Assembly: GCA_009778785.1 (NCBI GenBank)
Contig: WRFN01000003.1
Coordinates: 102,907 to 166,906, forward strand
Source: Betaproteobacteria bacterium
Lineage (GTDB): Bacteria; Pseudomonadota; Gammaproteobacteria; Burkholderiales; Casimicrobiaceae
Direction of reading: 5' to 3'
Length of the DNA stretch: 64,000 nt
Part shown: piece after piece, positions 1 to 7,856 of the stretch
Layout: every line of letters begins with the position of its first letter
How positions within the stretch are numbered: position 1 is the first letter of the stretch
The notes under the pieces: model-generated
Databases searched by the model: none
The model's input: the letters and a program-made list of their open reading frames with translations, nothing else
What the model was told of the DNA's origin: nothing
Made by a program: the position numbers and the translations under genes

Positions 1-1
1 T

Positions 2-895
2 AGCGTGATGATTTCCCGCCCGGCGCGTCTGCGGCGGGAGCATTATTCGTTGGCCATCGAACAGGAAGAAACGGCCTTTGTTCCTTTCGAGGACATCGCT
101 GTGATTGTTCTCGATCACCGGGAAATCACGCTGACTCATCCGGCGCTTTCAGCCTGCGCCGAATACGGCATCAGCCTTTTTTCTACCGGCGATAACCATC
201 AGCCAAACGGTGTGTTCTTGCCCTATTTGCAACATTCGCGAGCCACGCGCGTGTTGCGGTTGCAACTCGATATCACCAAGCCAGCAGCCAAGCAAGCTTG
301 GGCTGCGATAATCCGACAAAAAATTACCAACCAAGCACGCAGCCTGACTCTTGCCAAACGCGATGACGCCGAACGTTTGGAGTCGTACGTGCGTCGCGTT
401 CGTTCGGGCGATCCGGCAAACTGTGAAGCCTTGGCATCAGCACATTATTTTCCGCAGTTATTTGGTGTCAATTTTTCCCGCGACCAAGGGCGCTGGATCA
501 ATGCAGCACTTGATTATGGCTATGCCGTGCTGCGCGGAACGATTGCGCGCGGGTTGGTTGCGCATGGGCTACTGCCATCGTTGGGACTGTTTCATGCCAG
601 CGAGCAAAACGCGTTCAACCTTGCTGACGACATTATCGAGCCGTTCCGCCCAATTGTTGATTTGCATGTCGTCAGCCAACCGCTCATCGAAGAACGCGAG
701 CTATTGCCCACCGATAAAGTGGCTCTGGTAGCGCTGCTCAATGTTGATGTCACCATGCCACGCGGCACGACGAGTGTGCTTTCCGCCATTGAACAATGCG
801 TCGAAAGCTTCGTTCGTTTTTACGAAGGCGCCGCTGCCGAAACTTTAGAGCTTCCTTTACTTGCCGGCTTACGGCAACACGCCCGTGAGTATTGA
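2..895 (+). CDS. cas1: CRISPR-associated endonuclease Cas1 (type II-C), 5' end outside window
   Basis: Cas1 integrates new spacers together with Cas2. The reading frame is open from base 2: codons before the GTG at 5 continue as Ser-Val-Met-Ile-Ser, matching the 'WRS.lI' beginning of type II-C Cas1 proteins, so the true start lies upstream and the TAG at bases 1-3 is out of frame. Visible hallmarks, numbered from the GTG at 5, are the conserved Glu in NCEAL (about 141), the His in LGLFH (197) and the acidic cluster [10 protein letters not shown] (207-216), the usual Cas1 metal site. The product resembles Neisseria type II-C Cas1 over its whole length. It is followed closely by cas2. Cas9 is expected upstream of the window (inference). 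Confidence 0.95.
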   Translation, partial: SVMISRPARLRREHYSLAIEQEETAFVPFEDIAVIVLDHREITLTHPALSACAEYGISLFSTGDNHQPNGVFLPYLQHSRATRVLRLQLDITKPAAKQAWAAIIRQKITNQARSLTLAKRDDAERLESYVRRVRSGDPANCEALASAHYFPQLFGVNFSRDQGRWINAALDYGYAVLRGTIARGLVAHGLLPSLGLFHASEQNAFNLADDIIEPFRPIVDLHVVSQPLIEERELLPTDKVALVALLNVDVTMPRGTTSVLSAIEQCVESFVRFYEGAAAETLELPLLAGLRQHAREY

Positions 896-908
896 AACGA
901 GGCGCTAT

Positions 909-1217
909 ATGCGCATACTTGTCTTTTTCGACTTGCCTGTCGTCACTCGCGCCGACCGTCGAGCATATACATTATTCCGTCGTTTTCTCATCAACGATGG
1001 CTACGACATGCTTCAATTCTCGGTTTATGCCCGTATCCTTAATGGGCGCGATGCTGAAGAAAAACATCATCAACGCTTGTCGGCAAACCTTCCGCCTGAA
1101 GGCTCTATCCGTGCTTTAACCGTCACCGAAAAGCAATACGCTAGCATGAAACTACTGGTCGGCCTGCCGCTTTTTCAGGAAAAAAAGGTCGATTCCAAAC
1201 AAATGCTGCTTTTCTGA
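909..1217 (+). CDS. cas2: CRISPR-associated protein Cas2
   Basis: Cas2 is the small structural partner of Cas1 in the adaptation complex. The protein (102 aa) opens with [11 protein letters not shown], the ferredoxin-like beta-strand with the conserved Asp, and ends with VDSKQMLLF, close to the Neisseria type II-C Cas2 ending. The ATG at 909 is chosen because GAGG at 899-902 gives a well-placed ribosome site. A GTG at 885, overlapping the cas1 end, would add eight residues but has no ribosome site. The gene follows cas1 after 13 bases and ends 62 bases before the first repeat of the array. Confidence 0.95.
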   Translation: MRILVFFDLPVVTRADRRAYTLFRRFLINDGYDMLQFSVYARILNGRDAEEKHHQRLSANLPPEGSIRALTVTEKQYASMKLLVGLPLFQEKKVDSKQMLLF

Positions 1218-1234
1218 CGCCTGTTTTTAAAAGG

Positions 1235-1271
1235 AAAAATCCCCGCCAAGCTAGGCTGGACGGGGATTTTT
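1235..1271. terminator. bidirectional intrinsic terminator between cas2 and the CRISPR array
   Basis: AAAAATCCCCG (1235-1245) and CGGGGATTTTT (1261-1271) form an 11-bp stem with A and T runs on both sides, so it can stop transcription from either strand. On the plus strand it would end the cas operon. On the minus strand it would end transcripts running through the array toward cas2, which fits the crRNA direction implied by the repeat sequence. Confidence 0.85.
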
Positions 1272-1279
1272 CTTAGGCT

Positions 1280-2569
1280 ATTGTAGCAATCCGAGGTGAG
1301 AGAGGGAACTACAACGACATTACTACTAGTCAAGAGGTTACCGCTATTGTAGCAATCCGAGGTGAGAGAGGGAACTACAACTCGTAATCCGCAACCACAC
1401 TGGCTGCGAAAATTGTAGCAATCCGAGGTGAGAGAGGGAACTACAACCCGGAGCCAAGAGGGTTGGTGCTCCTTCCGATTGTAGCAATCCGAGGTGAGAG
1501 AGGGAACTACAACGTAGTCGGCGACGTAGAAACAAGAAGAGAGATTGTAGCAATCCGAGGTGAGAGAGGGAACTACAACCTGCGCGCCAAGCGTACACCC
1601 TAGCACCCTATTGTAGCAATCCGAGGTGAGAGAGGGAACTACAACAGCGGGGCAGGGCGGGCGAGTAAATTCGAGATTGTAGCAATCCGAGGTGAGAGAG
1701 GGAACTACAACTATAAAGTTCAGACGGTTACTAAGTCGAAAATTGTAGCAATCCGAGGTGAGAGAGGGAACTACAACCGAAAAAATGCGTGCGCTTTACG
1801 AGAGCGAATTGTAGCAATCCGAGGTGAGAGAGGGAACTACAACATATACCGTAACACATAACAGAATAGCGGTATTGTAGCAATCCGAGGTGAGAGAGGG
1901 AACTACAACGTGGGGGCAGGCCGTTGATGGCGCGGCGCGATTGTAGCAATCCGAGGTGAGAGAGGGAACTACAACTCAATTGTTGGAGACATTCGCGGAT
2001 CACTCATTGTAGCAATCCGAGGTGAGAGAGGGAACTACAACATAAATTCCTGGCCTGGGAACAAGATAAAGATTGTAGCAATCCGAGGTGAGAGAGGGAA
2101 CTACAACGGCGCGGCTAAAGGTTGCTGCTTCCCCCATATTGTAGCAATCCGAGGTGAGAGAGGGAACTACAACGGTTTCGATAAAGCCGTCAGTCGTTTT
2201 GTGATTGTAGCAATCCGAGGTGAGAGAGGGAACTACAACGCCGAGCGTTTCGTAGTGGCGCGCCGCTGTATTGTAGCAATCCGAGGTGAGAGAGGGAACT
2301 ACAACGCGAATTCTGGAACGCGCTCCGGCTTCTTGATTGTAGCAATCCGAGGTGAGAGAGGGAACTACAACGCCTTTCGAGATGGAAACAGCGGCCGTTT
2401 CATTGTAGCAATCCGAGGTGAGAGAGGGAACTACAACAAGTGGATAAAGCGGCAAGTTACGCGGCTCATTGTAGCAATCCGAGGTGAGAGAGGGAACTAC
2501 AACGACGCGATCATCGTGGACTTCGGCATCGAGATTGTAGCAATCCGAGGTGAGAGAGGAAGCTACAAC
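1280..2569 (-). CRISPR. type II-C CRISPR array, 20 repeats of 36 nt and 19 spacers of 30 nt
   Basis: Repeats start every 66 bases from 1280 to 2534; nineteen are identical, and the last (2534-2569) differs at two positions. Every spacer is exactly 30 nt. In the crRNA sense (minus strand) the repeat begins GTTGTAGTTCCC and ends GGATTGCTACAAT, like the Neisseria/Campylobacter type II-C repeat. The repeat end TGCTACAAT is an extended -10 box (TGnTAnAAT), so each repeat can start its own transcript into the next spacer, as described for Neisseria type II-C arrays. Transcription would run from 2569 toward cas2. No spacer matches other parts of the window by eye. The open frames through the array are repeat artefacts. 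Confidence 0.98.
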
Positions 2570-2600
2570 ACACCAATCTGTGTATTAGGTTCTTCAATAG

Positions 2601-2630
2601 TTGACGTTACATTAGGCACTTTGCCATAAT
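2601..2630 (+). promoter_or_regulatory. promoter of the RHH/Fic operon
   Basis: TTGACG (2601-2606) and CATAAT (2625-2630) are separated by 18 bases, a good sigma-70 match placed about 30 bases before the RHH gene start at 2660. A short inverted repeat GGCA-ctt-TGCC lies between the boxes and could be part of an operator, but it is too short to claim. Confidence 0.55.
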
Positions 2631-2659
2631 GCCAGAATCGCGTGATGGGGGGAGGGGAA

Positions 2660-3022
2660 ATGAAGACGGTGACTTTCAACATTCGGATCGAGTCCGAGTT
2701 GCGCGACGCGTTCAACCGCGCTGCCGCCGCCTCGCACCGTTCGGCGGCGCAGGTGTTGCGTGAGTTGATTCGTCATTTTGTCGAAAGCGCCCCGCAGTCC
2801 AAAGTGAAGCCGCAGTTGTCCGAAACCAAGTTGCACGAACGCCGCCGCGCGGTGGATTTTGTTCGCGCCAACACGGAGATGGAAGGTTTTTTCACTGACG
2901 ACGATTTCAAGACGTTGGAAGAAAGTTACGCCAACGGCGAGAGCGAGATCGAGGACTTCTGGCAGTACATCGAGAAAAAAATCGGGCACCTGCGGGTGAA
3001 GCAAGATGTCGCCGGACAATGA
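2660..3022 (+). CDS. ribbon-helix-helix antitoxin-like protein of the Fic module
   Basis: This 120-aa protein is probably the DNA-binding antitoxin for the Fic protein encoded next. Its N-terminus MKTVTFNIRIESELRDAF reads as the beta-strand and first helix of a ribbon-helix-helix domain (residues about 1-45), followed by an acidic helical tail (SYANGESEIEDFWQYIEKK) of the kind that wraps around a toxin. The ATG at 2660 is chosen because a purine-rich GGGGGGAGGGG tract immediately precedes it; an upstream GTG at 2642 would place that tract inside the gene. It overlaps the fic gene by 17 bases, indicating translational coupling. No [S/T]xxxE[G/N] Fic-inhibitory motif is visible. Autoregulation by the RHH domain is expected from the family, not shown. 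Confidence 0.75.
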   Translation: MKTVTFNIRIESELRDAFNRAAAASHRSAAQVLRELIRHFVESAPQSKVKPQLSETKLHERRRAVDFVRANTEMEGFFTDDDFKTLEESYANGESEIEDFWQYIEKKIGHLRVKQDVAGQ

Positions 3023-3914
3023 AGTTTCCAGTAGTCCCATCGAGGTCGAGGCGCTCGTCACGCGGGCGCGTTTGTACGAACTTTCCCGACAGCCCTTGCC
3101 TGATCGCTTCGACGCGCAGCATCTGAAATATGTTCACGGTTATATCTTTCAGGATTTGCCGCTTTACGGTATCGAAGATCCGCTGCCCGGAAAATTTCGC
3201 TATGAAATCACTCGGGACGATGATGATTGGTACAAATCCCGCAAGCTGAAAAGCATCGACACGCGCTCAGTTGTCTGTTACTCGCACATGAACAAAGCGA
3301 CGCTCGATGATCTGCGTGATACGTTGCGCAACGCCGCTCCGGCGATCTTGCGGCAACTCAAAACAACAGCCGAGTTTGTGGAAAAACTCAGCCGGATTTA
3401 CGCCAAGCTCGATTACATCCATCCTTTTTACGAAGGCAACAGCCGCGCGCTGTGCGAATTCACGCGACAAATTGCTCTGGCAAGCGGCTACGAATTGGCG
3501 TGGGACAAGTTCAACCTGAGCGACACGCGGCGCGACTTGCTCAACATTGCGCGCGATCGGGCGGTAGGCGAATTGGCCGTTCCGAAGATTCGCAATCACG
3601 ACATAAGCAAGCGCGTCGTTTTTTACATGGACAAGTTCGAACAAACGCCGTCGTTACGACAACTGTTCAAGAGCGCGGTACGTCCCCGCCGCGCCGTCGC
3701 CTTTGAAAAGTTGCCGAAAAAAACCGCGCTCATCGCTCATCCCGAATTGCAGGAAGCCTTCAAGGCGCTGCATGCGTCCGAGCAGTTCTTGTATGAAAAT
3801 TCACCGGACACTGAAGACGAGCAACAGTCGGCAATGGAAAAAACAAAGCAACACATTCTTGCTCGACTGAACGCGGGCGAGACCAAAAATTTTCAGCGGA
3901 ATAAAAAATCGTAG
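3006..3914 (+). CDS. Fic/DOC-family protein (probable AMP-transferase toxin)
   Basis: Fic enzymes transfer AMP or related groups to protein side chains. The core motif is HPFYEGNSR at residues 139-147 (family consensus HPFxxGNGR), with the catalytic His, the phosphate-binding GN and the Arg all present; Ser replaces the usual second Gly. The preceding region (HLKYVHGYIFQDLPLYG, then PGKFR) matches the Fic fold N-terminal to the active site. The protein is 302 aa with a lysine-rich C-terminal tail. No autoinhibitory [S/T]xxxE[G/N] helix is evident at either end, so control probably comes from the overlapping RHH gene (inference). The module sits directly beside the CRISPR array. Confidence 0.85.
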   Translation: MSPDNEVSSSPIEVEALVTRARLYELSRQPLPDRFDAQHLKYVHGYIFQDLPLYGIEDPLPGKFRYEITRDDDDWYKSRKLKSIDTRSVVCYSHMNKATLDDLRDTLRNAAPAILRQLKTTAEFVEKLSRIYAKLDYIHPFYEGNSRALCEFTRQIALASGYELAWDKFNLSDTRRDLLNIARDRAVGELAVPKIRNHDISKRVVFYMDKFEQTPSLRQLFKSAVRPRRAVAFEKLPKKTALIAHPELQEAFKALHASEQFLYENSPDTEDEQQSAMEKTKQHILARLNAGETKNFQRNKKS

Positions 3915-3999
3915 ATTGGAACGAGGCATCAAACCCCAACGGTTCGATGTCACGAACCAACATCACTACCACTTCCTCGCAATGACGCCTTGCTCTCCC

Positions 4000-4830
4000 T
4001 TAAAAATTCGCCGTATCGGGATCAGGGCCTAAACGTCCCTTCGGGTTGTCGAGGCTGTTCAGCGCGGCCATGTCTTCGCTGTCGAGCCGGAAATCAAACA
4101 CGTTAAAATTTTCGCGGGCGCGTTCCGCGTGAACGGTTTTCGGAATCGCGATCAGTCCGTTTTCGAGATGCCAGCGCAGCACGATTTGCACTGCTGTTTT
4201 GCCGTGCTTTTGCGCGATGCGCAGAACTTTTTCGTCGCGCAACAAAGCGCCGCCCTGCCCGATCGGGCTCCAGGATTCGGTGACGATGCCGTGTTGCGCG
4301 TGAAAGGCGCGCATTGCCCGTTGCTGAAAATACGGATGCAGTTCGATTTGATTGACCGCCGGAACAACGCCGGTTTCATCCATCGCCTGTTGCAAATGCG
4401 CCTTCTGGAAATTGGACACGCCGATCGAACGCACACGCCCTTCTTTTTTCAGCGTGACCAGCGCGCGCCAGCTATCGAGATAGCGTCCCCGATGCGCCAT
4501 CGGCCAATGGATCAGGTAGAGATCGACGTGATCGAGTTTCAGCCGTCGCAAACTTTCGTCGTAAGCGCGCAGTGTTTCATCGTAGCCCTGCTGGCTGTTC
4601 CACAATTTGGTGGTCACGAAAATGTCTTCGCGCGGCACGTCCGAAGCGCGGATTCCCTCGCCGACACCGACTTCGTTGCCGTAAATGGCGGCCGTGTCGA
4701 TCAAACGATAACCCGCTGCCAGCGCGGCGGCGACTGCGGCGGCGGCTTTTTCTTCCGGCGTTTGCCAAGTGCCGAAACCGAGTTGCGGAATCGACGAGCC
4801 GTCGTTCAGAGTAAGCATGGGTTGCGACAT
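4000..4830 (-). CDS. aldo/keto reductase, 2,5-diketo-D-gluconate reductase type
   Basis: A cytosolic NADPH-dependent carbonyl reductase of the AKR5-like group (276 aa). The catalytic tetrad is visible as Asp45, Tyr50, Lys75 and His108 in the contexts LIDTAAIYG, VTTKLW and LIHWP. The cofactor region IPKTVHAERARENFNVFDF is also typical. The substrate cannot be told from sequence; methylglyoxal and diketogluconates are typical for relatives. It lies 24 bases downstream of a second, different aldo/keto reductase on the same strand, so the two are probably cotranscribed. Confidence 0.9.
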   Translation of the reverse strand: MSQPMLTLNDGSSIPQLGFGTWQTPEEKAAAAVAAALAAGYRLIDTAAIYGNEVGVGEGIRASDVPREDIFVTTKLWNSQQGYDETLRAYDESLRRLKLDHVDLYLIHWPMAHRGRYLDSWRALVTLKKEGRVRSIGVSNFQKAHLQQAMDETGVVPAVNQIELHPYFQQRAMRAFHAQHGIVTESWSPIGQGGALLRDEKVLRIAQKHGKTAVQIVLRWHLENGLIAIPKTVHAERARENFNVFDFRLDSEDMAALNSLDNPKGRLGPDPDTANF

Positions 4831-4854
4831 AGGGGTCTCCCGTTATCCGAAAAC

Positions 4855-5850
<996 letters not shown>

Positions 5851-5871
5851 TTATGGATTTATCATCAGCGT

Positions 5872-5907
5872 ATTGTAGCCCTTCGGAATGAAAGAGGGAA
5901 CAGCGAC
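5872..5907 (-). repeat. isolated CRISPR-repeat-like element, possible promoter of the reductase operon
   Basis: This 36-nt stretch matches the array repeat at 26 of 36 positions without gaps. The matches include the first eight bases ATTGTAGC and the block AGAGGGAAC. It lies between dusA (ends 5933) and the reductase gene (starts 5838), in the same orientation as the array. On the minus strand its end reads GCTACAAT, so a -10-like TACAAT faces the reductase gene. A tracrRNA anti-repeat is less likely because the end that should pair with the crRNA repeat start is degenerate (AGCGAC instead of TACAAC), and the following plus-strand bases run into dusA. Confidence 0.6.
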
Positions 5908-5932
5908 GGTAACAAAAAATGTTGTTCTGGAT

Positions 5933-6985
5933 TCACTCAACCAGCGCCAGCGCCTCATGCAACACCGCCACCGATTGCCGCTCCAACTGCTGCGGATCAG
6001 AAAGACGCTGCCGGAACAGCCGCGCCCGCGGCTGGCCGTGGTAGAGGCCGAGAAGATGACGGGTGATCGCACGCAGCAGTACGCCCTGCCGCAACTGTGT
6101 TTCGATGTAAGGCATCAGCGCTTCGAGCACGGCGCGGCGCGTCGGCAACGGCGCACCGTCACCGAACAATCGCGCTTCGGCTTCCGCCAAACAGTACGGT
6201 TGATGGTAGGCCCAGCGCCCCACCATCACGCCGTCGATGCCCGTCGCCAGTTGCGTTTCGATGGTCGGCCAATCGGTCAGACCGCCGTTCAACACGATGG
6301 TGCATCGCGGAAAATCGCGCTTCAACTGTTGCGCGACTTCATAGCGCAGCGGCGGAATTTCGCGATTCTCTTTCGGCGACAGACCAGATAAAATCGCGTT
6401 GCGCGCATGCACGATGAACACGCCACAACCCGCCTCGTGCACCGCGCCGACGAAATCGCGCACAAAACCATAATCCTCAACATCATCGACGCCGATTCGA
6501 TGTTTGACCGTCACCGGAATCGACACTGCCTCGCGCATCGCTCGCACGCAGTCCGCCACCAGCGTCGGCTCCTTCATCAAACAAGCGCCGAAGCTGCCGC
6601 TTTGCACCCGCTCGCTCGGGCAACCGCAATTGAGATTGATTTCATCGTAGCCCCAACGCGCGCCCAGTCGCGCCGCGTGCGCCAACATCGCCGGATCACT
6701 ACCGCCCAGTTGCAACGCCAGCGGATGCTCGGCGGCGTCGAAATCCAGATGTCGCGTCGCATCGCCGTAATACAACGCGGGCGCCGTCACCATCTCGGTG
6801 TACAAGCGAGCATGCGGCGACAACAACCGATGAAAATAACGACAGTGGCGATCCGTCCAGTCGAGCATCGGCGCCACGCAAAAACGGTAGGGCATTGTCG
6901 GAGAAAGCGTTGAGGTCATGGCGGCATTGTACGGCGAGGCTTCGCGCTTTTGTGAACGAGCCGAAATCGGCAAGGCGGCTGTCAT
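5933..6985 (-). CDS. dusA: tRNA-dihydrouridine(20/20a) synthase DusA
   Basis: DusA is an FMN enzyme that reduces uridines 20/20a in the tRNA D-loop. The sequence has the Dus core: RFCVAPMLDWTDRHCRYF near the FMN site, then INLNCGCPSERVQSGSFGACLM with the catalytic Cys in NCGCPS, VTVKHRIGVDD, and FIVHARNA, all characteristic of DusA. The ATG at 6985 is supported by a strong GGAGG ribosome site four bases upstream; the family core begins only after about 30 extra residues, and an internal ATG at 6919 is possible. It is divergent from the chagasin-like lipoprotein gene. Confidence 0.95.
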   Translation of the reverse strand: MTAALPISARSQKREASPYNAAMTSTLSPTMPYRFCVAPMLDWTDRHCRYFHRLLSPHARLYTEMVTAPALYYGDATRHLDFDAAEHPLALQLGGSDPAMLAHAARLGARWGYDEINLNCGCPSERVQSGSFGACLMKEPTLVADCVRAMREAVSIPVTVKHRIGVDDVEDYGFVRDFVGAVHEAGCGVFIVHARNAILSGLSPKENREIPPLRYEVAQQLKRDFPRCTIVLNGGLTDWPTIETQLATGIDGVMVGRWAYHQPYCLAEAEARLFGDGAPLPTRRAVLEALMPYIETQLRQGVLLRAITRHLLGLYHGQPRARLFRQRLSDPQQLERQSVAVLHEALALVE

Positions 6986-7075
6986 CGTTCCTCCTTATTT
7001 TTCACGAAGTTAACGCCCGACGCGCCATTAGGGTAAACTTGTCGCCTGACTGCTTGATGCTTCTCGGAGCGCCCC

Positions 7076-7522
7076 ATGAAAAAAATATTCTCCGCCGTTT
7101 TTGTCGTCGTGTTGACCTCTTCGGTTCTGGCCGGTTGTGCGACCCGTTCCGCCGATACTGACAAAACGCTATCGTTATCGTACAGCACCATCGCCACCGA
7201 AGCGCTCAACGGCGCCAACATTCCGATGGAAGTCGGTCAGCAATTGGATGTGCGTTTGCGGAGCAATCACGCCACCGGCCACCAATGGGTACAGACCGAG
7301 CCGATGCGTGGCGCGCTGCGCGACGCCAGCCCGCGCTATGAAGTTCTGCCGACGCCGGAAGGCGCGGAACCCAACCCCAGCGCGGGCGGGACGGAAATTT
7401 TTTCATTCACCGCCGCGCGACCGGGCACCCAAGTGCTGGTGTTTGAATATCGGCGCTCTTGGGAAACCGACGAGCAACAGGAAGCCATCAAGACAATCAG
7501 TTATCAGATTACGGTTAACTAG
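7076..7522 (+). CDS. lipoprotein with a chagasin-type (I42) cysteine-protease inhibitor domain
   Basis: The 148-aa product has a lipoprotein signal peptide with lipobox LAGC (Cys21). The mature part has the three loops of chagasin-family inhibitors: NHATGHQW (residues 64-71; consensus NPTTGxxW), a Gly-rich loop around PSAGG (101-105) and YRRSWE (125-130; consensus RPW). Such proteins block papain-like cysteine proteases; here it would be anchored to an envelope membrane and protect periplasmic or surface targets (inference). CGGAG about six bases before the ATG is a good ribosome site. It is monocistronic, divergent from dusA and convergent with ybeD. Confidence 0.8.
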   Translation: MKKIFSAVFVVVLTSSVLAGCATRSADTDKTLSLSYSTIATEALNGANIPMEVGQQLDVRLRSNHATGHQWVQTEPMRGALRDASPRYEVLPTPEGAEPNPSAGGTEIFSFTAARPGTQVLVFEYRRSWETDEQQEAIKTISYQITVN

Positions 7523-7538
7523 GGTTTAGCGTGAATTC

Positions 7539-7569
7539 TGTAGGGGGCGCTTTGCGAAGCGCTCCTACA
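7539..7569. repeat. REP-like extragenic inverted repeat
   Basis: TGTAGGGGGCGCTT and AAGCGCTCCTACA form an imperfect stem around TGCG between two convergent genes. Similar GTAGG-hairpins occur at 11998, 23806, 38727 and 40306, all just outside genes. It may also terminate transcription, although it has no T run. Confidence 0.6.
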
Positions 7570-7572
7570 AAC

Positions 7573-7848
7573 TTAAAGCACCACCCTCACCATCGGATGC
7601 GCCGTCAGTGCGCGGTACAACGCATCGAGTTGCGCTTTGTCGGTGGCGCGGATGGTCACCGTCAGCGACAAATAGTGATTCTCTTTGGAGGGGCGCATTT
7701 CCATCGTTGCCGGATCGAAGTCCGGCGCATGCGCCACGACGATATCGGCAACGGCTTGCGCGAAACCTTCCACGTTTTTCCCCATTACTTTGATCGGAAA
7801 ATCGCAGGGAAACTGCAATAACGATTCTTCAGAAGAAATGTCCGTCAT
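7573..7848 (-). CDS. ybeD: YbeD/DUF493 family protein
   Basis: A small (91 aa) ferredoxin-fold protein of the DUF493 family with an ACT-like topology. The family hallmarks LLQFPCDFPIKVMGK near the N-terminus and SLTVTIRATDKAQLDALYRALTAHPMV near the C-terminus are both visible. In many proteobacteria it is found next to lipoate genes; here it follows the MltD-type gene after 8 bases and is probably cotranscribed with it. The ATG at 7848 (MTDISSEES) is preferred, with GAGAG upstream; a GTG at 7860 is possible. Its biochemical role is not established. Confidence 0.85.
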   Translation of the reverse strand: MTDISSEESLLQFPCDFPIKVMGKNVEGFAQAVADIVVAHAPDFDPATMEMRPSKENHYLSLTVTIRATDKAQLDALYRALTAHPMVRVVL

Positions 7849-7856
7849 GATTTCTC

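Noticed and set aside
1..10. TAG at bases 1-3 read as a stop codon, with cas1 starting at GTG 5
   Set aside because: The TAG is in another frame. The cas1 frame is open to base 2 and matches the usual cas1 N-terminus, so cas1 starts before the window.
15..2569. cas9 within the window
   Set aside because: No HNH or RuvC gene is present; it must be upstream of base 1.
1175..2629. Several open frames of 84-151 codons in the array
   Set aside because: They consist of translated CRISPR repeats and spacers.
5872..5960. tracrRNA starting at the isolated repeat-like element
   Set aside because: The end of the element that must pair with the start of the crRNA repeat is degenerate, and the downstream plus strand enters the dusA coding sequence without hairpins like those of known type II-C tracrRNAs.
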